Shown: positions 1 to 7,103 of the stretch, piece after piece
Layout: each line of letters begins with the position of its first letter
Position numbering within the stretch: position 1 is the first letter of the stretch
Assembly (NCBI GenBank): GCA_035605155.1
Contig: DATNHC010000143.1
Span: 1-37,690, forward strand
Origin: VRUE01 sp035605155
GTDB taxonomy: Bacteria > Actinomycetota > Thermoleophilia > Solirubrobacterales > 70-9
Length of the DNA: 37,690 bases
Direction of reading: 5' to 3'
Notes under the pieces: generated by a model
What the model saw: the letters and a program-made list of their open reading frames with translations, nothing else
Databases searched by the model: none
Told to the model about the DNA's origin: nothing
Made by a program: the position numbers and the translations under genes

Positions 1-102
1 CTGATCCTACGACCAGCCCCGGCCCCGCTTCCGGTGCGCCTTTTGCCGTCGATGGGGACATAAAGGCGCCGGAAACAACGGGTTGGGGGGTGAGTGAGTC
101 CA

Positions 103-112
103 CCCCTAGGGG
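103..112. repeat. Short perfect palindrome upstream of first gene
   Basis: CCCCTAGGGG lies in the 194-bp leader region before the first gene. A related sequence (CCCTAGGGG) occurs near 17210 in the promoter region of a TetR gene. Otherwise bases 1-190 show no coding signal. A regulator site is possible, but short GC palindromes arise easily by chance in this composition. Confidence 0.25.
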
Positions 113-194
113 CTCTGGGAGGACGGCCCGCGGCGGGCGAAGCTGGTCCGACAAGCAAGCAGCTCCCCCCACACGAATTCTCAGGAGGAACTAA

Positions 195-836
195 ATGACT
201 CGCAAGACCACCGCCCAGAAGATCGCCCGGCGCGCCGGCCTGCTCGCAACCCTCGCCAGCGTCGCCCTGACGGTCGCGCCGGCAGCCGGCACGGCCAAGG
301 CGCCGGTCAAGTTCGGCTCTGAGCTCAACCCAACCGTCCAGCCCTCGAACTCGCTGCCCGGCCTGGCCTGCAGCCAGGAAGCCCCCGGCACGGCCTGCAC
401 GATGGTGCAGAACGAAGCCTACGGTCGCCCCGACGGCGGCGAGCTGGCACCCAGAACCGGCACGATCAAGCGCATCCGCCTGATCGCCGGCGGTCCCGGC
501 AGCTTCAAGTTGCAGGTCGCCAAGCTGAAGCGCTCGACGCTGCATGGCACCAACGAAGCCAAGGTCGTCTACAACGGTCCCCGCATTTCCTACCAGGGCC
601 AGACTGAAGCCAACTTCGAATCCGGCAGCTACCAGGTCGAGAGCTTCAAGGTGAACGTTCCGGTCAAGAAGGGCCAGCAGCTCGCCCTGCGCGGCAACAT
701 CGCTTCGATGATCCGCTGCTCCTCGGGCGGCGACAACACCCTGATCTACACGCCGCCGCTCTTTCCGCGCGGCCCCTTCGCCCCGGCCAGCGACGATGAC
801 GGCTGCTGGCTGCTGATCGAGGCGGTCATCCGCTAA
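195..836 (+). CDS. Secreted protein of unknown function
   Basis: This 213-residue protein starts at ATG 195, preceded by a strong ribosome binding site (AGGAGGAAC, about 5 nt spacing). The N-terminus is a classic Sec signal peptide: basic residues (MTRKTTAQKIARR), a hydrophobic stretch at about residues 14-29, then small residues around PAAGTAKA. The mature part is rich in beta-strand-like segments, with Cys pairs near residues 58/67 and 179/204 that could form disulfides, as expected outside the cell. I do not recognise a named domain; the look is of a small beta-sandwich surface protein. It is followed closely by a strong hairpin terminator (868-895), so it is probably a single-gene transcript. 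Exported location is well supported; function is unknown. Confidence 0.8.
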   Translation: MTRKTTAQKIARRAGLLATLASVALTVAPAAGTAKAPVKFGSELNPTVQPSNSLPGLACSQEAPGTACTMVQNEAYGRPDGGELAPRTGTIKRIRLIAGGPGSFKLQVAKLKRSTLHGTNEAKVVYNGPRISYQGQTEANFESGSYQVESFKVNVPVKKGQQLALRGNIASMIRCSSGGDNTLIYTPPLFPRGPFAPASDDDGCWLLIEAVIR

Positions 837-867
837 CCGGCTGCCGCCCTCCATCTCTCCCTCGATA

Positions 868-895
868 GACGAGGCCCGCTTCGGCGGGCCTCGTC
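868..895. terminator. Hairpin terminator with UUCG tetraloop
   Basis: A perfect 12-bp stem (GACGAGGCCCGC with GCGGGCCTCGTC) closes a TTCG loop, giving the very stable C(UUCG)G tetraloop. It lies between the end of the secreted protein gene (836) and the end of the opposing hydrolase gene (942), so it can serve both strands. No long T tract follows, which is common in high-GC genomes. Confidence 0.8.
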
Positions 896-941
896 GCGTT
901 CGACATTGACCACACCTGGGTGGGGCACATGTCGGATGCGT

Positions 942-1688
942 TCAGCCGCGTTCGACTTGCGAGCCGCCGACGATCGCCTCGACGCCGTCGTCGCCGAAGA
1001 CGATCCAGGCCTTGTTGCCGCCGTCGTAGTCGGGCGCCCAGAGCTTCAGCGTCGCCGGCCGGCCCCAGACCGTGACCTGCTCGTCGCCGGTCTGCTCCTC
1101 GCCGCGCCAAATTCGCACGAACGGGTTGCTCTCGCGCTCCGCCCCGATCGTCGTCGGCTCGCGATGGCCGGGATGGACGACGGTCTCCGCCGGCAGCTCG
1201 AGCAGCCGCATGACCGAGGCCTTGAGGTCGTCGAAGCCGCTCGCGCCAGGCGCCATCGTGCCGCCGACCGTGCCCTTGAAGAGGACGTCGGCGGTGAAGA
1301 GATCGCTGCCATTGACGAGGAAGGCGAGATGGCCCGCGGCGTGGCCGGGGGTGTAGATCGCTTCGATCTCCAGATCGCCGGTGCTGAGCCTCTCGCCGTC
1401 GGCAATCGTCTGCGAGATCTCCCCGTCCAGCTCTGCCGCCGCCGCGGCGTGGGCGACCATCGGCACGCCGCCGAGCTGCTCGCGCGCAGCGGCCAGCCCA
1501 GCCACGTGGTCGAGGTGCGGGTGGGTGACGAGGACGTGCGTGATCTCGATGCCATCGCGCTCGGCGTGCTCGAGCAACGGGCCGAGGTCGTCGTTGCCGT
1601 CGATCAGCACCCCCTTGCCGGCGGCCTCGTCTGCAACGAGGTATGCATTCGACAGCCACTGCGGGTTCTCGGTTCTCTCGACGATCAC
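942..1688 (-). CDS. Metallo-beta-lactamase-fold hydrolase (glyoxalase II-like)
   Basis: This 248-residue cytoplasmic protein has the metallo-beta-lactamase signature THPHLDH at residues 55-61 (His56, His58, Asp60, His61). Further metal-ligand candidates are H116 and H120 (TPGHAAGH), D134 (TADVLFKG) and H172/H175 (VHPGH). This set is typical of hydroxyacylglutathione hydrolase-like enzymes that bind two metals and hydrolyse thioesters. The C-terminal roughly 50 residues are an extra segment not needed for the fold. The start is GTG 1688, with a -10-like TAGTAT 9 nt upstream and no ribosome binding site, which suggests a leaderless mRNA. The substrate cannot be told from sequence. Confidence 0.88.
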   Translation of the reverse strand: MIVERTENPQWLSNAYLVADEAAGKGVLIDGNDDLGPLLEHAERDGIEITHVLVTHPHLDHVAGLAAAREQLGGVPMVAHAAAAAELDGEISQTIADGERLSTGDLEIEAIYTPGHAAGHLAFLVNGSDLFTADVLFKGTVGGTMAPGASGFDDLKASVMRLLELPAETVVHPGHREPTTIGAERESNPFVRIWRGEEQTGDEQVTVWGRPATLKLWAPDYDGGNKAWIVFGDDGVEAIVGGSQVERG

Positions 1689-1697
1689 GATGCGCCC

Positions 1698-1703
1698 ATA
1701 CTA
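1698..1703 (-). promoter_or_regulatory. -10 box of leaderless promoter (hydrolase gene)
   Basis: On the minus strand TAGTAT lies 9 nt before the GTG start at 1688. There is no purine-rich ribosome binding site between them. This matches the TANNNT plus 6-9 nt pattern seen before many genes in this window. Confidence 0.5.
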
Positions 1704-1821
1704 GGCGCGACGCCAAGCGGCGGGGCGGCGCGGCCAATCCAAGTGGCCATCCGTCGACCCAGAATTGCTCGCAGACATATTGGTACGCCTCTGGTATGGC
1801 AGAAACTTCACCCGCACCGAA

Positions 1822-3126
1822 ATGCGCGCTACCGTGTTTTCCGTCGACGTGAAGGCAAGCGGTACCGCGGCGTCAGGGAGGACCCGCCAGTTGCTCTTCG
1901 CGGCCTCCCTAGCAATGTCGCTTCTCGCGTACATGTCAGCCCCTGCCTGCGCGATCCCCGGTGGAGCCGGGCAGGCCGGGCAAGCAACAGACCTCTCGCT
2001 CGAACAGCCCGGCGGACTCGAACAGCCCGGCGCCGCAACCCCGTTTGATCGCCATGGCATGTGGATCTGGTACGTCGAGCGCTCCGAGGGCGGTGACATC
2101 GGGCGGATCGTCTCCCGTGCGAAGGCCGCCGGTATCGGCACCCTCTACGTCAAGTCAGGCGATGCCGGTGACTACTGGGGCCAGTTCAACTCCGGCCTGG
2201 TCGAGGCGCTGCACCGAGGAGGTCTCGACGTCTGCGCCTGGCAGTTCGTCTACGGCGAGCAGCCGACGGCCGAGGCGAGGATCGGCGCGGCGGCCGTGCG
2301 TCGCGGCGCCGATTGCCTGGCGATCGACGCCGAGGCGCACTACGAGGGCCGCTATGCCGCCGCGGACCGCTATGTGCGCGCGCTGCGCGCTCGCATCGGC
2401 GAGCGCTATCCACTCTCGCTTGCGACCTTTCCCTACGTCGACTACCACCCCTCCTTTCCCTACTCGGTCTTCTTCGGTCCCGGCGGTGCCACGGTCAACC
2501 AGCCGCAGATGTACTGGCGGGCGATCGGCACCTCTGTGCGCGCCGTCTACGAGCACACCTACCTCTTCAACCGGCTCTGGGGGCACCCGATCTACCCGCT
2601 CGGCCAAACCTACGGCGGCCCGCGCCGTGGCGAGATCCTCGGCTTCCGTCGCTATGCCAAGAGCCACGGGGGCCTGGCGCCGAGCTGGTGGGACTGGCAG
2701 GAGACGAGCCTTGCCGCCTGGCAGGCACTGGGCGCGACGACGCGGCCGCTTGACGGCTACCGCCCGGTTGTCTCCCACCCGACGCTGCGCCGCGGCAGCC
2801 GCGGCGACCTGGTCATCTGGGCGCAGGCGCATCTGCGGGGCGCCGGCCAGACCGGCCTGCCGGTGACCGGCTACTTCGGTCCGAGGACTGCAGCTGCCGT
2901 GCGCGCCTTCCAGCTTGCCAGCGGGCTGCCGGTCCACGGTCGGATTGACACGACGACCTGGTCAGCGCTGCTCGCGGTCGAGCCGGTGCGGCCGCGCTGG
3001 GCGGCGCAGCGGGTCACGGTGCGGCGCAGAACTGGGGCTGCGCCGCGCCTGCTCCCCGCCAGGCGCCCAGCCTCCGCCTCGCTTCCCGCCAAGGCCTACG
3101 AGATAGATCCAGGTCCCGCGCCGTGA
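1822..3126 (+). CDS. Secreted TIM-barrel-like protein with peptidoglycan-binding domain
   Basis: The protein has about 434 residues from ATG 1822; an in-frame TTG at 1765 would add 19. The N-terminus resembles a signal peptide, with a basic stretch before a hydrophobic run (LLFAASLAMSLLAYM) and an A-C-A region. The central part, starting GMWIWYVERSEGGD, reads like a TIM-barrel glycoside-hydrolase-like domain of secreted proteins (alternating strands, acidic residues in LAIDAEAHYEG). The C-terminal part (about residues 320-385) is a peptidoglycan-binding domain 1 with the pattern LRRGSRGDLV...GYFGPRTAAAVRAFQ. The tail is basic and low-complexity. Its stop overlaps the GTG start of the zincin gene by 4 nt, so the two are co-translated. 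A cell-wall location is likely; an enzymatic role is inferred only. Confidence 0.78.
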   Translation: MRATVFSVDVKASGTAASGRTRQLLFAASLAMSLLAYMSAPACAIPGGAGQAGQATDLSLEQPGGLEQPGAATPFDRHGMWIWYVERSEGGDIGRIVSRAKAAGIGTLYVKSGDAGDYWGQFNSGLVEALHRGGLDVCAWQFVYGEQPTAEARIGAAAVRRGADCLAIDAEAHYEGRYAAADRYVRALRARIGERYPLSLATFPYVDYHPSFPYSVFFGPGGATVNQPQMYWRAIGTSVRAVYEHTYLFNRLWGHPIYPLGQTYGGPRRGEILGFRRYAKSHGGLAPSWWDWQETSLAAWQALGATTRPLDGYRPVVSHPTLRRGSRGDLVIWAQAHLRGAGQTGLPVTGYFGPRTAAAVRAFQLASGLPVHGRIDTTTWSALLAVEPVRPRWAAQRVTVRRRTGAAPRLLPARRPASASLPAKAYEIDPGPAP

Positions 3127-4214
3127 GGCGGCGCCCGGCGGGGGCGCTTGCGGGCATAGCCATGATGCTTCTTCTGGCGACTCCGGGTGGGGCCGCCGGA
3201 GGATCTCCCAACCCGGCCCACTCGCTCGAGGTACCGCCCCCGGCGGTGCCGATGCGAGACGTCGTGTTGGGCGAACAAGGCGCTGGGGCGGCGCGGATTT
3301 CAGCCTCCGCGTCGTCGCAGCGCTACTCGATTGGCGACGGGACGGAGGCGACGATCGCGGTCAGCGTCACCGAGGCCTGTGCGGCGAGCTGCGAGGTGAC
3401 CAACCCGCAGCGGGTCGCCAGCTTCATCGGCAGCCTGGTCCACGGTCCCGAGGTCGAGCTGCTCACGGTGCAGCTCGACACCGAGTTCCAGCTCGGCTTC
3501 GATTGCGGCTTCGGCGCCGAGGCCTGCTACTTCGTCGGCGAGAACAGGATCGTGATCGGCGGCTACGAGGCGATGGATGGTGACAGCGCCACCTTCGAAT
3601 TCGTTCTCGCTCACGAGTACGGGCACCATGTCGCTGCCCACCGCGAAATACCGGCGCCTTTCGGCGAGGCGGTCGATTGGGGCACGGCGCGCTGGGCCAG
3701 CTGGGAGAACGTCTGTCGCGGTCAGCGCACCGGTCGCCTCTTCCCAGGCGACGAGGCCGAAAGCTACTTCGAAAACCCGGGCGAGGCCTTCGCCGAGTCT
3801 TTCGCCCACAACCGCTTCCCGGAGCTCTCAGTTCGCTGGCGCTACCTCTCGGCGCTGAAGCCGACGCCGAGGGCGCTGCAGGCAATCCGCAAAGACACGC
3901 TTTTGCCCTGGCAGGGGCGGAGCAGCTTCGTGCTCTCCGGGCGCGTGCCGGCCAGGGGGGAGGGCGCAGCCGTCGAGTCTCTGCGTACGCCGCTCGACGG
4001 GATGGTCAGCCTGCGCCCGGTCAGCCTGCGCAGGCACGGCTACGAACTGGCCCTTCGTAGCCGTGCCGGCAGGCTCCTTCGCAGCTCCACCCACGGCCTC
4101 GGCCCACAGCGCCAGCTCGACTTCACGGTCTGCGGCCAAACCCGCCTTCGCCTCGTGATCACCTCCCGCGGCAACCGCCCTACCCCCTTCCGGCTCCTAA
4201 TCCAGCGACCCTGA
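3123..4214 (+). CDS. Secreted zincin-type metalloprotease-like protein
   Basis: This 363-residue protein starts at GTG 3123, overlapping the previous stop by 4 nt (GTGA), a sign of translational coupling. Residues 1-26 form a signal peptide (RRRPAGALAGIAMMLLLATPGGAAGG). The zinc-binding motif HEYGH (residues 164-168) sits in FVLAHEYGHHVAAH. A downstream acidic cluster, ENPGEAFAESFAHN (about 217-230), could supply the third metal ligand, as in other zincins. Four Cys residues before the motif may form disulfides. The C-terminal 110 residues look like a separate beta-rich domain. The partner gene encodes a peptidoglycan-binding protein, so both probably act in the envelope. Exact family and substrate are not recognised. 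Confidence 0.82.
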   Translation: MRRRPAGALAGIAMMLLLATPGGAAGGSPNPAHSLEVPPPAVPMRDVVLGEQGAGAARISASASSQRYSIGDGTEATIAVSVTEACAASCEVTNPQRVASFIGSLVHGPEVELLTVQLDTEFQLGFDCGFGAEACYFVGENRIVIGGYEAMDGDSATFEFVLAHEYGHHVAAHREIPAPFGEAVDWGTARWASWENVCRGQRTGRLFPGDEAESYFENPGEAFAESFAHNRFPELSVRWRYLSALKPTPRALQAIRKDTLLPWQGRSSFVLSGRVPARGEGAAVESLRTPLDGMVSLRPVSLRRHGYELALRSRAGRLLRSSTHGLGPQRQLDFTVCGQTRLRLVITSRGNRPTPFRLLIQRP

Positions 4215-4249
4215 GATAATCATCTCCGGGCGCCAGCCGCCCATCCCTC

Positions 4250-4323
<74 letters not shown>

Positions 4324-4659
4324 CTTTTGACACCTGTCTCATTCCCATGCGGTTTGGCGGGATCGAACACCCCACCCTTGCTTGCTCCCGCGATTGACAC
4401 CGTGCGCGCAGTAGTTGCTTGTAGCGGCGGGCCTCGACCTGGTTTCGGGGGAAGTGGAAGGTGGGGAGACGCGGACGACATCGAAGCGCTGCTCGGCGGC
4501 GTCGGCCCAGCGCTAGCCAGTCTTCGATGGCCCCGCGGTAGACGTGGCGCTCGACGTCATCAAAGGCGCAGAGTCGAAGAGGGTACGGTCGTCCGGCTCG
4601 AAGGTCTGCGCCGCCGTGCGTGTGCTCGGAACTTGTACAACTAGTGGTACGCTTATCGT
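4324..4659. other. 336-bp region without a recognisable gene, downstream of tRNA-Asp
   Basis: No reading frame here has a convincing start, ribosome binding site or family resemblance on either strand. Open frames exist only because of base composition. The stretch lies between the 3' end of a tRNA gene and a toxin-antitoxin pair, a usual place for decayed integrated elements, but I see no direct repeat of the tRNA 3' end and no integrase. Its right end holds the toxin-antitoxin promoter and palindrome (4635-4653). Confidence 0.5.
4635..4653 (+). promoter_or_regulatory. Operator palindrome overlapping -10 box of the toxin-antitoxin operon
   Basis: GTACaACTAGTgGTAC (4635-4650) is a 16-bp inverted repeat with a single mismatched pair around a perfect ACTAGT core. 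Its right end shares bases with the -10-like TACGCT (4648-4653), which lies exactly 6 nt before the antitoxin start at 4660. Antitoxins of this type normally repress their own operon by binding such sites, so this is the likely autoregulatory operator. Confidence 0.6.
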
Positions 4660-5016
4660 GTGGCAGCGACCCGAGGCAAGAAACCGATCGCGCTAGGCAC
4701 GAGCGAGGCCCGCCGCAGCTTGCCAAAGCTCGTCAAGAAGGCGTCCTCGCGTAGCAAGCCCTCGCCCGATCCCGAGAGCAACGCGGTCCGGATTACGACC
4801 CGGGGCCACGAGGGGTCGGCATCGCTGGTCCCCACGGTGGATTTGGTTGCCGCAAAGGATCGGATCGAAGAGCTGGAAGAGGAGCTCGAGAACGCCGGCC
4901 TGGCGCTGTTCCTGCAGGAGCGCTTGGAGAAGAGCGATGGCGAGCGGTTGAGTGCTGGCGATTTCCTCATGGAGATCGGGATGGGGGAGTTTGTTGGGCA
5001 GCTCCCCGGAGGCTGA
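4660..5016 (+). CDS. Antitoxin, Phd/YefM-like
   Basis: This 118-residue protein starts at GTG 4660 and appears leaderless (TACGCT 6 nt upstream). The N-terminal half, with GTSEARRSLPKLVKKAS and then VRITTRGHEGSASLVPTVDL, follows the Phd/YefM DNA-binding fold: a helix, then strands setting up residues that accept a functional promoter operator. The C-terminal half starts with a highly charged helix (AAKDRIEELEEELENAG), the usual toxin-wrapping tail. The gene overlaps the start region of the RelE-like gene, the normal arrangement of such modules. Assignment to the Phd/YefM group is by pattern, not by search. It probably neutralises the toxin and represses the operon. Confidence 0.75.
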   Translation: MAATRGKKPIALGTSEARRSLPKLVKKASSRSKPSPDPESNAVRITTRGHEGSASLVPTVDLVAAKDRIEELEEELENAGLALFLQERLEKSDGERLSAGDFLMEIGMGEFVGQLPGG

Positions 5017-5368
5017 GCGCAAGGTCGAAGCTCTGGTGGAGGCCACGGCCGATGCCAACGAACTTCACGAGACCCTGAAGTGCGAGGTCGCGCGCATTGT
5101 GGTCGAGCTGCACGGTAACCCGCACCATGGTGAGCTGATGGGGGACAAGCCTCCCCGTGTGCTGAAGGGCTGCCGAAAGGTCCGCTTCGACGAGCCCGAC
5201 TGGCGCGGCAAGCCGCGCTATCGCTTCGTCTACCGCAATGAGCCCAGCGATGGCGCACCCGCGACGAGCGTCGTCCTCGCGATCGGCCGTCGCGACCGGA
5301 TGATTGCCTACGCGAAGGCCGCCCGCCGCGTCAAGGAGCAGGCGGCGCAGGAAGGCCAGGCGGGATAG
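4994..5368 (+). CDS. RelE/ParE-family toxin
   Basis: This protein of about 124 residues overlaps the antitoxin stop (5016). The start is uncertain: TTG 4991 or TTG 4994 follow a GGGGGAG at very short spacing, and GTG 4952 is also open. The C-terminal half shows the RelE/ParE pattern: RVLKGCRKVRF, then a basic strand KPRYRFVYR, then VVLAIGRRDRMIAYAKAARR, like the strand-plus-helix end of mRNA interferases (R.vYrv...vlaIghRddvY). Basic residues in these strands fit ribosome-dependent mRNA cleavage. The antitoxin gene lies directly upstream. Whether it is RelE-like (mRNA cleavage) or ParE-like (gyrase) cannot be settled here. Confidence 0.75.
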   Translation: MGSSPEAERKVEALVEATADANELHETLKCEVARIVVELHGNPHHGELMGDKPPRVLKGCRKVRFDEPDWRGKPRYRFVYRNEPSDGAPATSVVLAIGRRDRMIAYAKAARRVKEQAAQEGQAG

Positions 5369-5440
5369 GCAAGTCTGGACTCGCTCAGCTGAGTCAGAGA
5401 CCCAAGCCGAAACGCTCATTTCTCGGTCGCCTGGGGGTCG

Positions 5441-5474
5441 CGCTGCACTGCTTGCTGTTGGCGCTAGTGCAGCG
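5441..5474. terminator. Possible terminator hairpin after the toxin-antitoxin operon
   Basis: A 9-bp perfect inverted repeat with a 16-nt loop, followed by a second partial copy of the left arm (GCTGCACT at 5475-5482). It is about 70 nt downstream of the toxin stop. There is no T tract, so terminator function is a guess. Confidence 0.35.
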
Positions 5475-5653
5475 GCTGCACTTTGAACCCTAGTCCTCAC
5501 ATTCCGTGCAGGTTGAGCGTTTAGCTCACTGAGTGACCGCCCTGCCAACCCTCCAAGTCCCTCCTGTCACGCCGGAAATCTTTAGGCGGTTGATCCCACG
5601 TTCAGGCCCTCGAGTCGGGTACTCGCCAACGCTGGGACTCAAGGATTCCTGAC

Positions 5654-5659
5654 TATAAT
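5654..5659 (+). promoter_or_regulatory. Consensus -10 box TATAAT for the lipoprotein gene
   Basis: A perfect TATAAT ends 9 nt before ATG 5669, so the transcript would be leaderless or nearly so. No clear -35 is seen 17 bp upstream. Confidence 0.5.
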
Positions 5660-5668
5660 CGCGGCCCT

Positions 5669-6304
5669 ATGGGCCAAGGGGATCTGCGGGGTGGGTCGGT
5701 GCGGGGTTTGCGCCGCTGGTTGCCGGTGGGTTTGGTTGGGCTGTTGGCGGTGGCGGGCTGCGGCCAGGCGTCGTCGGATAGCGGTTCGGCAGAGAGCGAG
5801 AGCATCGATTTCTGGAGCCCTGCGGTGGGGGCGGATGGGGCAGTTTCGCCGCGGGTCGGTTGTGGCGGAGGGACGCTTTGGCTGCCGCTGAAGTGGGGCT
5901 CGATTCCAAGCGAGACAGAGGAACTGATGGTCTACTTCAGCCGGATCAAAAGGGAAGCCGGGGAGGATGGTCCGAAGGTCAAGGTCTTCTTCGCCGCGAT
6001 GATCACCAAGATCAGCCCCAAGCTGCGTGGCATAGAAGCCAATACGTTCCCTGAGCAATCGGAATATCAGTACTACGTATCGGTCGATAACTGTCCTTGG
6101 TACAGAAGCGGACAGCATTACCTTGTCGAGCTCTTTGCGCTGGATGACCCGCGGGAAATCCCGGAAAATGATCGGTTTGCGGTCAGGCTCGGTGAAGAAG
6201 CCATGGGGGTTAAGCAGTTCGCCACCGAGTCGGAGGACGCGTCGGAGCTCAGAGACGAAGCTCTGGCGAGCGGTCGGTTCGTCGCCGTCTACGTGCCGAG
6301 CTGA
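5669..6304 (+). CDS. PEBP/YbhB-like lipoprotein
   Basis: This 211-residue protein has a lipoprotein signal. Basic residues RGLRR are followed by a hydrophobic run and the lipobox AVAGC, with Cys at about residue 31. The mature part resembles the phosphatidylethanolamine-binding/YbhB-YbcL family. It opens with FWSPAV, has a WGSIPSETEELMVYF stretch where that family carries its ligand-pocket strand, and later SGQHYLVELFALDD, matching the family's G-x-H-[RY]-y-v-f-x-l-y-A-L-D strand. The usual D-P-D-x-P motif is not evident, so it is divergent. It should sit lipid-anchored outside the membrane. Base composition is slightly less GC-rich than the neighbours. A GTG about ten codons in is an alternative start. 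Confidence 0.65.
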   Translation: MGQGDLRGGSVRGLRRWLPVGLVGLLAVAGCGQASSDSGSAESESIDFWSPAVGADGAVSPRVGCGGGTLWLPLKWGSIPSETEELMVYFSRIKREAGEDGPKVKVFFAAMITKISPKLRGIEANTFPEQSEYQYYVSVDNCPWYRSGQHYLVELFALDDPREIPENDRFAVRLGEEAMGVKQFATESEDASELRDEALASGRFVAVYVPS

Positions 6305-6353
6305 TCGAGCCATCGGGTTTTCCCGACCGGTTCGGTCTAACGATCTAAAGAAT

Positions 6354-6382
6354 TTGAGTTTCTTGTAGCGGGTCGTTAGCTT
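6354..6382 (+). promoter_or_regulatory. Promoter of small winged-helix gene
   Basis: TTGAGT (-35, 6354-6359), a 17-bp spacer and TAGCTT (-10, 6377-6382) lie 10 nt before ATG 6393. The spacing supports ATG 6393 rather than the upstream TTG 6381 as the start. The same TTGAGT hexamer occurs at 7059-7064 before the second regulator. Confidence 0.5.
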
Positions 6383-6392
6383 GCCGCCACCG

Positions 6393-6701
6393 ATGAGAGC
6401 GAAGCCCTCAACACGCGGCCCCACCGTGATCGGTCGCGAGCGGTTCACCCGAGCCAGATCCGCACCGACCCGGGCCGCGATACTCCAGATTCTGGCGATC
6501 GACGACAGGCGGGCGCTCTCGCCGGCAGAGATCGCGCTCGAGCTGCAGGGAGCGATCGATGGCGCTGGCTATCACGCTCGGGTCCTGGAGATCCTCGGCC
6601 TGGTCGAAGTGGTCGGCACGCGGCTCGACGAGGGCGCCCAGGAACGCTTCTACCGCCTGGCTGACCGGCGTCCCGACGGCCTCACACCTTCCACGGAGTA
6701 G
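6393..6701 (+). CDS. Small winged-helix DNA-binding protein
   Basis: This protein of about 102 residues starts at ATG 6393 (TTG 6381 is an alternative). The central part, RAAILQILAIDDRRALSPAE followed by IALELQGAIDGAGYHARVL and EILGLVEVVGTR, reads as an ArsR/MarR-like winged helix: helix 1, a short turn, helix-turn-helix, then a wing with strands ending in ERFYRLAD. It has no sensor domain. It resembles in plan the larger regulator at 7104-7793, with a mini-gene on the opposite strand between them. Targets are unknown; it could regulate that mini-gene or itself. Confidence 0.65.
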   Translation: MRAKPSTRGPTVIGRERFTRARSAPTRAAILQILAIDDRRALSPAEIALELQGAIDGAGYHARVLEILGLVEVVGTRLDEGAQERFYRLADRRPDGLTPSTE

Positions 6702-6730
6702 CTCCAATTGCCATCGCAAGCGGCCGCGAC

Positions 6731-6755
6731 CGGGTCCTGCCCCTGGCAGGACCCG
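6731..6755. terminator. Strong hairpin between regulator and opposite-strand mini-gene
   Basis: A perfect 11-bp stem CGGGTCCTGCC/GGCAGGACCCG with a 3-nt loop. It is 29 nt after the stop of the winged-helix gene on the plus strand and 25 nt after the stop of the 19-codon frame on the minus strand. It can therefore end both transcripts. Confidence 0.65.
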
Positions 6756-6780
6756 GAGCGGTCCGCCCATCGTTCAGTCC

Positions 6781-6840
6781 TCAGTTGGACTTGAAGATGA
6801 ACTGCATCGGGCAAACTTGGCTGCGCGAAATGACCTTCAT
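6781..6840 (-). CDS. Predicted 19-residue peptide gene
   Basis: On the minus strand, ATG 6840 to TGA 6781 encodes MKVISRSQVCPMQFIFKSN. The ATG is preceded by an almost ideal ribosome binding site (GGGAGGTGA, 6 nt before the start), one of the best in the window. A 7-bp hairpin (6867-6892) lies just upstream of that site and an 11-bp hairpin (6731-6755) just downstream of the stop, so it looks like a self-contained transcription unit. The peptide has one Cys, several basic residues and a hydrophobic FIF near the end. It is not a leader for a minus-strand gene, because none follows. I recognise no family. It could be a regulatory or signalling peptide, or an sRNA with a fortuitous frame. Confidence 0.45.
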   Translation of the reverse strand: MKVISRSQVCPMQFIFKSN

Positions 6841-6866
6841 GGGCTGTCACCTCCCTTCCCCTGTCT

Positions 6867-6892
6867 GCAGAGAGGGCGAGCGTCGTCTCTGC
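6867..6892 (-). promoter_or_regulatory. 5' UTR hairpin before the mini-gene
   Basis: GCAGAGA and TCTCTGC pair perfectly around a 12-nt loop, about 13 nt upstream of the mini-gene ribosome binding site on the minus strand. It may stabilise the mRNA 5' end or control translation. A possible promoter further upstream on the minus strand is TTGAGC, a 16-bp spacer, then TAGTCC (about 6927-6954). Confidence 0.35.
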
Positions 6893-7103
6893 TTGGCCGT
6901 TCCTGGGCCGGGCCGGGAAAGCCGGGACTAGCCCAGCGAATTGGCGGCTCAATCCATGCCGCCACCGCGAGGATAGGCCGAACCGGTCGGCCCCTCCCAA
7001 CCAGTTTTTAAAAAGAACCGCAAAGTGGTGCCAAAACCCTTTACCCATGGGATAGCCTTTGAGTCACCAGTCGCGTACTGATGACTAAACATGGAGGTTC
7101 TTA

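Larger units (their letters stand above)
5369..5668. other. 300-bp intergenic region with hairpins, no gene seen
   Basis: No supported reading frame. Just after the toxin gene is the palindrome CTCAGCTGAG (5384-5393). Further on, a 9-bp inverted repeat CGCTGCACT/AGTGCAGCG (5441-5449 and 5466-5474) is followed by a third GCTGCACT copy and CTTTG. These could end transcription of the toxin operon. The right end carries the TATAAT promoter of the next gene. Confidence 0.45.

Noticed and set aside
906..2048. Plus-strand 380-codon frame over the metallo-beta-lactamase gene
   Set aside because: It overlaps a gene with intact catalytic motifs on the other strand and encodes Arg/Ala-rich sequence without a domain.
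4324..4659. Integrase or transposase remnant after the tRNA
   Set aside because: I checked all frames by eye and saw no tyrosine recombinase or DDE motifs and no repeat of the tRNA end.
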